A stretch of DNA of 64,000 nt from positions 2,356,001 to 2,420,000 of the forward strand of contig JBBCBC010000043.1 of the NCBI GenBank assembly GCA_037126765.1, read 5' to 3'. Origin of the DNA: Stenogyne calaminthoides (Eukaryota > Streptophyta > Magnoliopsida > Lamiales > Lamiaceae). The notes below the pieces were generated by a model. It saw only the letters and a program-made list of their open reading frames with translations. It was not told the DNA's origin and made no database searches. The position numbers and the translations under genes are program-made. Shown here one piece after another: positions 12,373 to 23,956 of this stretch (positions are counted from its first letter, which is position 1; every line of letters starts with the position of its first letter).

Positions 12373-12989
12373 GGCCGCTTTGCGTTCGTCATGGGGGCCC
12401 GACTGTTGAAGACCTTAGAGAGGGAGATCGAGGTATCGTTTCGTTCTCCGTAGGGCGTATCCCGAGGCAATCATTCCTTCTTCATCTGGCGATCCCCCAT
12501 TTGCTCGTTGAGTGAGACATTACCATCACTCAATTGATGCCAAATCGAGAACACAAAGCTTGTTGTTGCTTACACCTCCTTGTTCCGGGCCGTCATATTT
12601 TAGGTCTTTGGAGGGTGGGTAAAAAGGATTGTCCTGTAGATTCTTTGAATCGCTTGTGAGTCTCCAGGTTGAAGATCGTTCCTACGCTCGTCGTCAAATT
12701 TTTTTTTTTGTGGTCGTACTCCGAGATAGCGAGCCCTCTTGTACGAGTCTTTTCTATGCTCGTCGACGACCACTTCTGGCGAGCACGTGCCAATGCCAAT
12801 GAAGGCGGGCAATCTCATTACCGAGAAAGCGGAGAATACTTTGCTAAAACGGCGGACTGAACATCGCTGAGGTAGCGGAAAGCCGACGCCGAGAAGGCGG
12901 GCTGGTCGTCGCCGTAAAGGCCAACGATCTCATCGCCGAGAAAGCAAACAGGTCATCACCAAAGTCCGAACTGGGGAGGTCCGTGTTCT

Positions 12990-13400
12990 TCTAAACTAGT
13001 GTGAGTCATTGGTCAACATCTCCCATCTACCGATCTCCAGGAAATCAGCCTTGATTTCTTGTTCTTGCCAGAGGGAGTCGAGATGGTCGACCCCCCATCT
13101 GATGACGAGGACACGGACGTGGGCGAGCATGGGGTGATACGATAGCTAGAGGCGAGCAGAGCGCTCAGGGCGTCGGTGAGCAGAGGGCTCGGGTTGGTGG
13201 CGATCAGAGTGTTCTGGATGGCGGCGAACAGGGCAGTCAGGATAAGATGGGACCGCTCAGCTTTTCGCTTCCGCCGACTCTGGATAATGAGCCATTTCCT
13301 TAGACTTTTTCTTTGTAAACTCTGTGTTTGACTAGGATAGCCTTTTTTACTTGGCTGGGATGGCCGTTGTGAAGTTTCGACCCAAAGAAAAAGATAACCA
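12990..13400 (+). pseudogene. Partial first copy of the antisense ORF
   Basis: Around 13040-13145 the plus strand encodes LDFLFLPEGVEMVDPPSDDE, which parallels the later copy at about 13660-13740 (GIDFSFLPEGVLVVDPLEDE). The DNA after it, up to about 13390, also parallels 13780-14030, including GGCGAGCA-type repeats and a GGATAGCCTTTT-like tail. The two are offset by about 617-635 bp, so this is a diverged tandem duplication. This copy lacks the N-terminal part and stops at a TAG near 13143. Confidence 0.6.
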
Positions 13401-13408
13401 AGAGCTGA

Positions 13409-13879
13409 GTGTTCATCGCGCGACCGGGCGAAGAAGAGATCACCAACCTTGATGTTAAGATGTCGATGATGTTCACAGAAGATTATCATCAGGAGATGAT
13501 CAACTTCTCTTATGCCTGTGCTTTCGCGGATGTCGTGCGCACAATTCGTCTTGTCTTTCCGGTCGATCAGCTCGAGCCATTTAAAACCAATCTAAAAAAA
13601 TGGTTGGTCGACTATCCTCCAGTCCCTGGTCGCGATCTCCCTTTTGCCGACCTTCAGGGCATTGGTATAGACTTCTCATTTTTACCAGAAGGGGTTCTAG
13701 TAGTTGATCCTCTTGAGGATGAGGAGATCAAGGAGCCGGAAAGGGATAACCTCAACACGGGCAAACAGGCTGGAGACAAAATTTTAGGTGACGAGCAGGG
13801 TGCTTGGGATGGTGGCGAGCATAACGCTCTGGGTGGCGAGCATGGTACTCATGGTGGCGAGCAAGGCATTCAAGGATAG
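13409..13879 (+). CDS. Antisense ORF of the Tat-clade element (156 aa)
   Basis: An open frame on the strand opposite to pol, between the end of integrase and the 3' LTR. It is mixed alpha/beta in character at residues 25-90 (hydrophobic phrases around VVRTIRLVFPVDQLEPF and IGIDFSFLPEG), then acidic, and ends in Gly/Glu/His repeats of the type GGEHG. Antisense ORFs at this site are reported for Tat-clade elements; their function is unknown. This is the longest unbroken frame in the 3' region, while pol is broken. The first ATG is used here; the true start may lie elsewhere. Confidence 0.5.
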   Translation: MFIARPGEEEITNLDVKMSMMFTEDYHQEMINFSYACAFADVVRTIRLVFPVDQLEPFKTNLKKWLVDYPPVPGRDLPFADLQGIGIDFSFLPEGVLVVDPLEDEEIKEPERDNLNTGKQAGDKILGDEQGAWDGGEHNALGGEHGTHGGEQGIQG

Positions 13880-14694
13880 AAAACTCCTCCTACTACTCCT
13901 CCTCTAGTGACTTCGAAGTTTTTAAGCTTTTTCTGGTTTGTAGTTTGAAGTATCTTTGTGTTAGGCTAGGATTACCTTGTTTTTGTTGGCCGGAATGACC
14001 TTTTTGATGTTTGACTCCTAGCTGGTCTTCTTGTATGTTTGGTCGTTAGCGCCTGTTTTTCCGTATAAGAACTGAACCATCTGATGTGTCTGTGTTTGAC
14101 TTGACTTCGGTTTATGATTGTCTTACATTGGTGCAATCATGATGGTTGGCTTATTTAGGTGCAACCCGTTCTCGTTCGCGATCGGCTTACGTAACTGGCG
14201 ATCACTTCTGCTCTGGTCATCTTATTTATGGTGCGACCTATGTACTCAATGTGTGCTTTGTTGCGAGCATGGTAAGTACAAGTTCTTTCGCCAAGCAAAA
14301 ACAAACTCTGCTCTGTCTGATTCTTGTTGGATTCTGGTCGTCTTATTACGATGCGACCCGATTGGGCATATTGCCAAACAAACTAGATAAATGAATAAAC
14401 ACCACGCAGGATGTTTTTAATCTTTGAGGCTCTTATCCGCACTTGTTAAAACTCTTTTTTTGAAGACAAGACTTGCTTAGAAATTTACACTCGTGTAATA
14501 ACCTTATTGATGCCTTGATGTCTTTGCCTGTTGCCGGTCGAGTTGAGGTTTTCTGGTTATGTGTTCGACACCCCTTGCTCGGCTTTTGTGGTCGATCTGC
14601 TTATCTTGAGCGAGCAGAGGTTTTCTGACCATGTGCTCGTGACCCGGTGAACACAGGCTTGTGCTCGACCTTGGTTTTTCTGTTGCGCTCACCA

Positions 14695-16725
14695 TTACTG
14701 ATAATAATTTTTCAAATTTGACGCATTCCATGAATAGGAAAGCAGAGTTCCATCCATCGTCTCCAAATCATATGCTCCATTTAGCAAGGGCTCCGATATT
14801 CGGTATGGGCCTTCCCATGCTCGGCCAAACACACCACCCGGGACCCCCGTTGCTCGCCTGAGGATGAGCTCACCGATTTTGAACCTGCGGATTCGAACTT
14901 TGGAGTTATAAAATTTTTCTGGCCTTTGCTTATACATGGCATTCTTGAGGTCGGCCTCGTATCTTTTTTTCCTCCAACAAGTCTGTGCTAAGGGCGAGCT
15001 CCCGGTCATTGGTATGTTCGCCTAAAACACATAGTTCGGTGGCTAGGGATTTTGACTTCTGCCGGAATAACCACTTCCGCACCAAAAGCTAAAGCGAAAC
15101 GGAGTCTCGCCCGTGGAAGTTCTGAAAGTGGTGCGGTACGCCCACAAAGTTTCGGGTAGTTCCTCGGCCCATCCCCCCTTAGAATCACCAATTTTAGCCT
15201 TGAGGGTATGCTTGATGATTTTATTGACCGCTTCAACTTGTCCGTTCGACTGGGGATAGTATGGAGTGGAATAGTATTTTTTGATTCCCCAGCGAGCACA
15301 ATTCTGGCGGAACTCACTCCCGTCGAATTGCTTGCCATTGTCCGTCACTAGCGATTGGGATAGCCCGAAGCGACATATGATGTTTTTTTAGACAAAATTC
15401 CACATTTTTTGTTCTGTGGCTTTCACAATGGCTTCAGCTTCTGCCCATTTTGTGTAGTAATCGACGACGACCACAGCAAATCTTACCCCCGATGTGCCAG
15501 TGGGAAATGGGCCGATCAAGTCGATCCCCCACTTGGCAAATGGCCATGGGCTGTAGATGGAAACAAGTTCTTCTGGCGGACTATGAATAAGTGGGGCATA
15601 TACCTGACAATCATGACACGCGCGAGCATAGACGAGCGAATCCTTTTTAAGTGTGGACCAATAATACCCTTGTCTGATCGCCTTGTAGGCTAAAGCATGT
15701 CCGCCTGTATGATTCCCACACACCCCGGAGTGAATTTGCATGAGAATTGTATGGCCTTCTTCCGGCGTTACACATTTTAACAACGGAAGAGAAAAACTTC
15801 GCTTATACAAGTGCCCGTCCAAAATGGTGTAGCGACCAGCTTGCAAACGTAGGTGAGCAGCCTGTGCTTTGTTCTCCGGGAGGACCCCCCTTTGTAAATA
15901 GCTTAAAATTGGGGTCATCCATATCTCTTGTTCGACCTCCATCTGGGCGATCACAGCTGTCGGGATGGATGGTGAGTACGTTGTGACGATCACAACATCT
16001 GTTAAATTAGATACATCTTCTGCGGTAGCCAATCGAGCTAAAGCGTCAGCAAATGAATTCTCCATCCTAGGGAGCTTTTTGATATATACCTTCTCAAATT
16101 GCTCGAACAATTCTTTGGCCAGTAATTGATATTGAGCCATCTGCTCGCCCCGAGCCTCATATTCGCCCAGAACCTGATAGACGATTAGCTGGGAATCACT
16201 GTAAATCATCAGTTTCCGAACTCCCATTGCCATAGCCATGTGTAATTCGTTGATCAGAGCTTCATACTCGGCCTCATTGTTGGTGGCCGGGAAGTCGAAA
16301 CGAATGGTTGTTGAGAAAGTTTGCCGAGTTGGACTGATGAACACCACCCCTGCTCCGGCTTTTGTGCTCGTCGACGAACCATCGACGTACATGTGCCATG
16401 GCTGGTCGATTTCTTTTTCGGGTTGTTGTGGGTATGTTAACTCGACCATAAAATCGGTCATGGCTTGACCTTTGATCGTCGTTCGAGGTGCGTACGTGAT
16501 GCCGAACTGGCATAGCTCCACATCCCACTTTAGTAATCTTCCGGCTGTATCCGGCCGATGCAGAACTTGGCGTAGCGGGAAAGTGGTAAGAACTTCGACA
16601 GAGTGGTATAAGAAATAAGGCCGTAGTTTGCGAACTCTCATAACAAGAGCGTATGCTAGCTTCTCGAGAGGGGGGTAGCGAAGTTCAGCATCTTTCAATA
16701 CTTGACTGACATAATACATAGGCAA
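14695..16725 (-). pseudogene. Tat-clade pol: RNase H pair and integrase, broken
   Basis: A clean 445-codon frame (16725-15388) holds, in order, the end of the RT-linked RNase H (to about residue 95), a second RNase H with its Asp-Glu-Asp-Asp set visible in YVDGSS, NNEAEYEAL, YSDSQLI and NSFADALARL, and the integrase zinc region (HSGVCGNHTGGH then CHDC) with the first core Asp in GIDLIGPF. A stop at 15388 breaks the core. It resumes at 15348 with VTDNGKQFDGSEF and the SNGQVEAVNKI phrase, shifts frame again near 15045 and finishes at 14695 with the integrase C-terminal part (GELILRRA...AWEGPY). The upstream join to RT is lost to the solo LTR at 16730-18565. Confidence 0.85.
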
Positions 16726-16729
16726 GTGG

Positions 16730-18565
16730 TGTTGGGATTATACTGGAAAGTATGCTTTTACTTTGTATAATCAGACTGAATTTCGGACTTATTTACTGAA
16801 ATAAATTGTTTATCAATGATGCTTTAAATATCATCGAATGTTACATATATTTACTGCATAACTGCTCAATAAATAATATGTGTTACATTGTAGTTAATTT
16901 AGTAATACCAGATCACAGAAGATTAAATTAACAGTTCCTTGTAACTAAAAGTACACCATTCACGACCTAGATGGAAATGAACAATCCATCGTGAAAGGTT
17001 GTAGTGTAAGGCTCAGATTGGTTTGTCTTGACAAAGAGATTACACTAGTGCATGACTGATGCACTGAAGATGACCTACGGGAGGACAAATTCTTCAGAAC
17101 TGAACTAGGAAGAATTAGATCTCAGTTGTTAGTTATTTCTTAATCTTCGTCCCTTAAATAGGATTGTGTGTGGTTGGTAACTATTGCTTTGACTTATTAC
17201 TGGTAGAGAATCAAGGATATTCAATACTTTATATCTTGGGCAATATTATTGGTCACATGCGATTGCTAAGATTTAATACGGAGAATCGTGTGCAAGTACG
17301 CTTGTTCGATTTGCCCCCTTGGGAGGTTCATAAGTTTTATCATACCAAATCTTGCAAGTGGAACTAGTTTTCGGTATGGATAATAATGTTGAACCGTTCC
17401 TTTACCAAGGATAAAAGATATTAATTAATGGAAAGTTATTTCAGTGGCTTGAATTAATTAATGGGCTAGATAACCTTAAACACGGAAAATAATAACCGGG
17501 AGCCATATTAACAGTAATATGGGTTAAGATGGATAGTGCAATATTAATTATGTAGTGGGATTAATTAATATTTATGGGCTTGAATAATATTGTGGCTCAA
17601 TATTGATAATTCAAGGTCCATTGGAAGGTCCAATCTTAATTCTCCTAAAGGCCCCCCAAGTAGCCCAAGATAAAGTCCAATAACTGAAAAAAAGTGTTTA
17701 AAAATAAAATAAATTTGTCGCTTATTTTTCCTCATATTTTTCGAAAATTATGAATAAAAGGGGAGAAAGATTTTCTTTGAATTTTGTTATGGAATGAAGA
17801 TATGTATTCTTGGAATACAAGATTATCTCATTAAATTCAAGAAATCTCCCACTTGGTTATTCATATATGTTTTTCGAAATTTTTGAATAATTAAGGGAAA
17901 GAAAGATTTTCTTGATTTTCTTGAAAATATATTATGGAAGATATGTATTCTTGGAATACAGGTATATCTCATAAATTTAAGAAGATTCAAATCTTGGAAT
18001 CTTGATCCTTAATTTTTTTCAAAAATTCCATAACAAGATGAGGTGGGATTTTTGTGGAATATTTTAATTATGGAGAAAAGAATATATGAGATATATTCAA
18101 GATTTCTTGGAGATCAAGAAAATATTTTCCCACATTGTTTTTCCCCAAATTTTCGACCACCACCCATCTATAAATAGGGGATGATTCTTTCATTCCCAAG
18201 TGCAATTTCATGTGCTGGAAAAATTAGTAAATCCACAAAGGTGGTGCAACAAATTTTATTTTCCCTTTTGTTAATTGTTCGCGAGCTTCCTTCCACCGGA
18301 TTGTCGAGCAAGGACTAGTGAATACTTGGGAGGTCTTTTGGTGTGTTTTCATCAACGAGACCATTGTCATTCCAAGAGCTACGTTCACGTAAACTCGTAG
18401 TAATTCAACATGCGTAGGATTTACGTGAACTGTTTATATGCATGATTTGTTGTTGAATTATCATTTGAATTAATTTAGGATTAATCATGCTAGTAATAAT
18501 TGTTAGAATTAAATTTGTATTTAAATATTCATCCCGAATAGATCCGGGCAATTAATTCCCCAACA
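16730..18565. mobile_element. Solo LTR, family B (1836 bp), inside pol
   Basis: Starts TGTTGGGATTATACTGG and ends TTAATTCCCCAACA. It interrupts the RNase H coding region: the reading GTTH upstream continues with LPMYYVSQV downstream. The 5-bp flanks are AGTGG and TGTGG on the plus strand, a target duplication with one change. A TATA motif (CTATAAATAGGGG) lies near 18170. No coding region or internal primer site is seen, which is why a solo LTR is preferred to a full element. The superfamily is unknown, possibly Copia. Confidence 0.75.
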
Positions 18566-18579
18566 TGTGGGTCGTTCCC

Positions 18580-20357
18580 TCTGCTCGGACGAGCACAGCA
18601 CTGATCGCGTGCTCGGAGGCGATCAGGTATAAATATAGTTGCTCGCCCGGTATGGGTTTGGACAAAATCTGAGTGTCTGCCGGTACAATTTTAAAGACTC
18701 GAAGGCACTTTGGCAATGGTCCGTCCATTGAAACCGTCCTTTCTTTAAAGCATCAAAGAAAGGCTTACATTTATCTCCGGTCCGTGATATGAATTGGTTC
18801 AGAGAAGCCAGACATCCCGTCAGTTTTTGAACTTGCTTCACATTTCTAGGAGCTTGCATGTCGAGCATACCTTGGATCTTTGATGGATTCGCCTCGATTC
18901 CCCATTGGCTGACTATATGTCCGAAGAATTTTCCCGAATGAACCCCGATGCTGCATTTCTTCAGGTTTAGCTTCATATTATATGCCCGGAGGATATCAAA
19001 CGTCTGTGTTAGGTGGGCGTGGTGGTCTTCTTTGTGTTCGCTTTTAACCACAATGTCATCGATGTACACCTCAACCGTCCGCCCTATGTGTTCATCGAAC
19101 ATCTTGTTCATCAGCCTTTGATATGTTGCTCCGACATTCTTTAACTCGAAAGGCATGCGCTTCCAATAGTACATAGTTTTTTTTCCGTTGCAGAATGAGG
19201 TGTTTTCCTAATCGTCGGGATGCATAGGGATTCGATGGTACCCGGCAAAAGCATCCATGAATGTCATAAGCTCATGCCCCGCAGTGCTATCGACTAAATA
19301 ATCGATGTGAGGTACGGGAAAATTATTTTTGGGGCACGCCTTGTTTAAATCGGTAAAGTCTATGCACAACCTCTAGGTTCCGTTTGGTTTTTGGACGAGC
19401 ACAGGGTTTGCTAGCCATTCTGGGCGTTTGACTTCCCAGATGAGCTTTGAGCAGCTTTTTAACTTCGGCATCTAGAGCCGCGTACTTCTCCGGACTAAAC
19501 TCTATTCGTTTCTGAATTATTGGGATTTGTGCTGGGTTGATATTGAGATGGTGGCATGCATGCTTAGGATCGATGCCGACCATGTCCTCATGTGACCAAG
19601 CGAACACATCCAAATTTGTTCGGAGATACGAGATCATTTCGGTCCGGAGCGGTTCCGGGAGTTCTGAGCTGATAAAAATCTCCAAGTCTGGCCTGGCCGA
19701 GTCGGCCATGATGGACTCTAGCTGCTCAACAGGTGTTGCTCGTCTTTTCTTTTGTTTCCACATAGGGTCTATGTTCGACCCCCGGTGCTCATCTTCGACC
19801 TCCATAGGGTTGAATCCTATGCTAGGTTCTAAGTCCGGTAACTCGCGATCAGATTGTCCATTTGGCAGATCCATACCCATGGGATCTGGGACCTGACTGA
19901 CCGCCTCAGGTTCTGTGCTCGTCCGGGGAGTTATGGTTGCTCGGAACGGTGTGTTCGCCCGTTGGCTTGAATCTCCGACTTCCCATATTGGTTCTACCAT
20001 GCTGACAGTATTTTGTCTTTCTGGCACGCACGATAGTAAGCAATCTTGAGCTTTTTTCTGATCGCCCTTTATGCTGCCCGTTCCATAAAGAGTAGGAAAT
20101 TTAAGACAATAGTAGTAAGTCGAACAAGCTGCCTTAAATTCCTGGATGAATTGGCGACCTAAGAACCTGTTATAGGTAGATGGAGCATCGACGATTACAA
20201 AGTCTAGCATTCTAGTTCGTCGGATCTCCGGATTTAAAGTTGACTCTAGCTCGACTCCTAACCTGATCAGACCATAGGGCCGGGTTATAGATTCCCCGAA
20301 ACTCATGATGGTGTGATCACATGGTTCTATATACATACTTAGATCCCCAACTTGCAT
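18580..20357 (-). pseudogene. Tat-clade protease-RT linker and reverse transcriptase, broken
   Basis: From 20357 the frame runs 344 codons: the end of the protease region, a variable acidic linker, then the RT entry region (phrases FSPEKYAALDAEVKKLL and KHACHHLNINPAQIP). Near 19320 the frame breaks. Part of RT between 19320 and 19180 is seen only in other frames, with a stop. A clean block at 19174-18623 carries MPFELKNVGATYQRLMN, the catalytic YIDDIVVKS, and the thumb/connection phrase around KLTGCLASLNQFISR. The Tyr-X-Asp-Asp box is intact, but the gene as a whole is not. Confidence 0.85.
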
Positions 20358-20363
20358 CTCAAT

Positions 20364-20624
20364 TTAGTGCAGAGTGTTAATGAATAGAATGTTCGCGTAT
20401 GCTCTGGTGTCAACTAGGAGGCGATGCACCTTCAAATCGAGAAGACGAGCGCTGATGGTTAGAGAGTCATCGTGGGGGGTGATTATGCCATCGAGATCAT
20501 CTTCCGAGAACATGATTTGGTGAGAGGGTGGCGTGTTAGCTGATGTGCTCGCCACATTCACCTGATGGATGTCCTGCATGGCGCGCATCTCCATCTTCTT
20601 GTGTCTGTTTGATTGGGAAGGCAC
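20364..20624 (-). pseudogene. Tat-clade aspartic protease fragment, altered active site
   Basis: An 86-codon frame with the expected retropepsin strand, but the active-site triad reads DTR (LLVDTRAYANIL) where functional family members have DTG or DSG. A TAA at 20364-20366 separates it from the following frame, which continues in the same phase to IEPCDHTIMSFGE. The Gly-to-Arg change and the stop indicate an inactive protease. Confidence 0.75.
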
Positions 20625-22461
20625 TTGATAGCAACCCCCACACAGGGCCGTGGTTCGGACGGATCATGTTAATTTCTTGCCCCTCCCTACCTTTGTTCAT
20701 GGTTGGGGCCCCTTTCTTCGGTAAGTCCAGCTGTCGGCGAAATTCCTCCTGATCGCTGTCGGACACCTCTTCCGCCTTACGCTTTCTCTTCTGATCGCCC
20801 GACCTCTCGCGCCGGGTTTCTCTGCTCGCCGGCTTCTTAATATATTGGCCAAGGCGATTTTCCTCATATAATTTCCAGAGTTGTCGCATGAGGTTGCGGC
20901 ACTCGTCTGTATTGTGCCCGATAAACTCATGGAACGAGCAGAACATGGAAGGATTTAGATGAGTTTTATCCCTGAGAATGCGTCGGGGTTTTTCCAACAT
21001 GTCTCGATCCTTGATCTGATTATAAACTGTTTCGGCCGAGACCCCGAGAATACTCTGAAGCGCATGTTCTTCGGCCCCTGCTTCAAATGGTTTGAAAGAT
21101 CCTGGGGGTTTGTACCCCCTTCGCCTGTTGGTTTCTTTCCGGCGATCACCTTTGGTCCCCACCTTGGCCTCGCTTTCTTCGCGCGGCGGCGGCAGTCTTC
21201 TATCGTTATAATCTTGGCTGCTCGTTCACAGAATTCGGCATATGTGTTTGGCCATTCTTGAAGCATGGCCTTCCACATGTCCGTATACAGGGTCAGGCCT
21301 CCAACCACCGTGAGGATCTTGGCATCCTCTTCGACGGGAGCCCCATCATCAAACATTTATCGAACCTTTCCACGTATGCCCGATCTAACTCTCCCTTGAA
21401 TTGGGAAAAATGTGATAACCGTTGTTTTGGGGCTGGGCGAAAATACACATATAGATGAGAAATGGGACAGAATTTCTCGTCCCCAACCGGGCGAAAAGAC
21501 GCGTGATGGAATGTGGGCGAGTAGAAAACCACCTATGTGCTCGATCGCCCAAAGTCATGGGGAATGATCTGCACTGCGTTGCGTCGGTGGCACCCATGGC
21601 GATCATAAAATCCGAGTATTTGCTGAGGTGAACATGTGGGTCAGACTCAGCATCGAATATAGGGATTGGTGGTCGATTCTTTGTCACTTTTTCTTGTACT
21701 TCGGCTGCCATGATCGCCAGTGTTAGTGGCGAGCACGACATTAATGCCGCGCCATGGAGTCCTTTTTTTGCGGCGTCGTCGTCACCAGTAAACCCTCGAT
21801 TGCTACGCATTTCTACAAATTTTGTGGAACTGACAGACTTGGATCGGGGTTGTGTCCCATCATGAGGACCCGGGGGGTCAGGCTCATGATGGGGCAGTCC
21901 CCCTTTCCATGTTCGTCCTTGACTACCCAATCGATGATGGATAGACAATTTAGTTCCAGCCGATTTTTGTTGTTCCTACCGTCTTTCGGGATGCGGGCGA
22001 TCATGAGGAGCTGAAGGAGCTGGCATGTTCGTCGGTTGTTCCCTCCCGGGATCCTGATACCTATGATTGCCGATTCTGTCTTTAACAGAGAGCCTCAAAC
22101 GTCCAAACGCCGATTGTCTGGACCCTTGAGGCTGCTCGTCGTCTGACATATCAATAGCCTTTTTGTTGGCCCACTTCCACGCAACTTTCATCTTAACTTG
22201 CTCGCTATCAGGTGTATGCGAGCGTCGATCATCATCATCTTGAACTTTCAACTTGGCCAACTCCTTTTCGGCCCTCTCTTTCTGTGCTTGCAACAAGAAA
22301 GTGATGGCCTTTGTTGTGGCCGTCAGATCGTTGGTGATATCTTCAAGATTGATGGTTTCCACGATCTGATTTTCGTGAGGCTGATGCTGAGCCTCTTTCT
22401 GAGCGTGAGGTCGGCTCTGTCCCGACCTCTCCATCTGAGTATTCCTAGATTGAGGCATCAT
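20540..22461 (-). pseudogene. Tat-clade gag, several frameshifts
   Basis: The start is MMPQSRNTQ at 22461. A charged coiled segment (to about 21980) is followed in shifted frames by the gag core (IPIFDAESDPHVHLSKYSDF, then IAMGATDATQCRSFPMTLGD), a helical part (VVGGLTLYTDMWKAML) near 21300, and the zinc-type CSFHEFIGHNTDEC near 20930. A Lys/Arg-rich tail leads to the protease. At least three frame changes separate these pieces. Family members use one continuous gag here, so this copy is dead. Confidence 0.85.
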
Positions 22462-22515
22462 ATTTCTTTTTTCTGCCTCCGTTTTTTAGGATTGTGTATG
22501 GGCTAGTTTTTTCTA

Positions 22516-22532
22516 CCCTCCTTCTAGCGCCA
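22516..22532 (-). other. Primer-binding site of the Tat-clade element
   Basis: Read on the minus strand, TGGCGCTAGAAGGAGGG begins two bases after the 5' LTR. TGG next to the LTR is the expected complement of a tRNA CCA end. I did not assign the tRNA. Confidence 0.6.
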
Positions 22533-22534
22533 AT

Positions 22535-23569
22535 TGTTGCAAGTCGTTTTTTAATGAGAATACTACGTGGCTAATTTTAAAATAACTCACAAACAAAATA
22601 AGTACGTGTACAATATTAAATAACAAGAAATTGTTGACCCAGTTCATCAATAAATGACTACTCTGGGGGCATTCCAAGCCAGGGATGCTATATTGCGAGG
22701 TTCAAGTATACAGTACACAATACTACTCGTGGTGAAAACTTCCTTCTATGAAAGATGGTGGTTTGGAGAATATGTGTGAGTACTTGGGAATTTTTCGGAA
22801 CCCTCTTTTTGTTCTTTTTTATTCTACTTATAGTACTTTGACAAGCATGTGCTGGTTTGGCAAGCATGAGCTGGAGATTTCGTGTCTTATGAGAACTCGT
22901 GTGATGCTGCCACGTTTTCTGTTTGTGCTTCTTTGGTTGACATTTGTCTTTACTTGCTCGAGAAGTATTCGACTTGTCATCCAGGTGGTGATGGTGGCGT
23001 CGTGGGTGACCCGATTCTTGTGCTCGCCTGGTGGTTATTCACACTCATGAGGCTCAGCCCTTGTGGTCGTTCATTGGGCATGGCCGCAAACCAAACACCA
23101 CGGCCTTGATTATGTGCTCGCCCTAGGGGGCGAGCACACTCTTCAGCTCTCCACTCTTCCGGACCTCTGTTCGTCTGGGTTTCGTCTCTCCTTCTCTGTT
23201 CATCCGGGCTTCGTCTCTCCTTCTCTGTTCATTCAGGCTTCGTCTTTCCTTCTCTGTTCGTCTGGTTTTCATCTTTCCTTCTCTATTATTCGCGGTTTTT
23301 CGCTTTCGACCATTACCCGTGTTACTTTGTCTTGTTGAATGGTCTTTGGGTTGCCGGAAAGCACAACTTTTTGCAAGATGATGGCTTCGCGCCCAACACC
23401 CTACGGGTAAATGCAATCGGGCGTGCTCCTGGCGAGCACAAATGGATGAGCAGGATGTGTATCCAACTGGTGAGCACTTGTCTGATGGGCTAGCGGACAC
23501 CTTTGTTTTACTGGTCCACGTGTTCGTCGAGTGAGCACGTGGCAGGAAATATTATTTATGTTCACAACA
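22535..23569 (-). repeat. 5' LTR of the Tat-clade element
   Basis: A 1035-bp terminal direct repeat matching 11322-12358. The 28-bp array recurs at about 23170-23290. Around 23280-23420 this copy differs more from its partner than elsewhere. Confidence 0.9.
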
Positions 23570-23956
23570 ATGTGATAAAGTGATAGGTAGTTGAGGGTAA
23601 AAAGAGTTGTTTATTAGTATTTTATGTGATAAAGTGAGTATTTCCATTTAAGAAAATGTGCAGTTAAGATTTGAACGTCTTAGGGAGTAATTTTTATTTA
23701 CTATAAATATAAATTTAATTTCATTACCTTGACCTACTCATCATTTTTTACTTCAGGCCCACGGTCATACGCAAACGCAACCCCTCATAGACAGCATCAT
23801 GCTTCTCATCAATCTCCTTTGTTGCAATGTCAATGATCTAGCTTAATTTTTTTTTGGTACATACCTTGCGTCACTCGATTAATTTTTTCTGGTACATACC
23901 TTGCATCACTATTTATCTAATTTTTTTGTTTACAGATTTATGGCCTGAATTTTATA

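Larger units (their letters stand above)
11322..23569 (-). mobile_element. Ty3/gypsy LTR retrotransposon, Tat clade, decayed and nested
   Basis: Two direct LTRs (11322-12358 and 22535-23569) both begin TGTTGCAAGTCG and end CACAACA. An exact 5-bp duplication ATGTG lies at 11317-11321 and 23570-23574. Read on the minus strand the order is 5' LTR, primer-binding site, gag, protease, RT, RNase H, a second RNase H, integrase, a region with an antisense ORF, polypurine tract, 3' LTR. The second RNase H and the antisense ORF between pol and the 3' LTR are known traits of the Tat clade. Coding parts carry stops and frameshifts, so this copy cannot encode its own proteins. A solo LTR (16730-18565) interrupts pol. 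Without it the element is about 10.4 kb. Confidence 0.9.
11163..23687. mobile_element. Stowaway-type MITE split by a Ty3/gypsy element
   Basis: The left end CTCCCTCCATCCCAATCTTAA (11163) is partly mirrored by the right end (TTAAGATTTGAACGTCTTAGGGAG, ending 23687). Both are bordered by TA, as for Tc1/mariner-derived Stowaway MITEs. Once the LTR element at 11322-23569 and one copy of its ATGTG duplication are removed, the MITE is about 272 bp. It holds a local repeat of about 55 bp with TTTATTAGTATTTTATGTG, and the retrotransposon landed in one copy of it. Confidence 0.7.

Noticed and set aside
15409..16528. Plus-strand frames opposite integrase and RNase H
   Set aside because: They are antisense shadows of the pol frame, whose domain motifs are clear.
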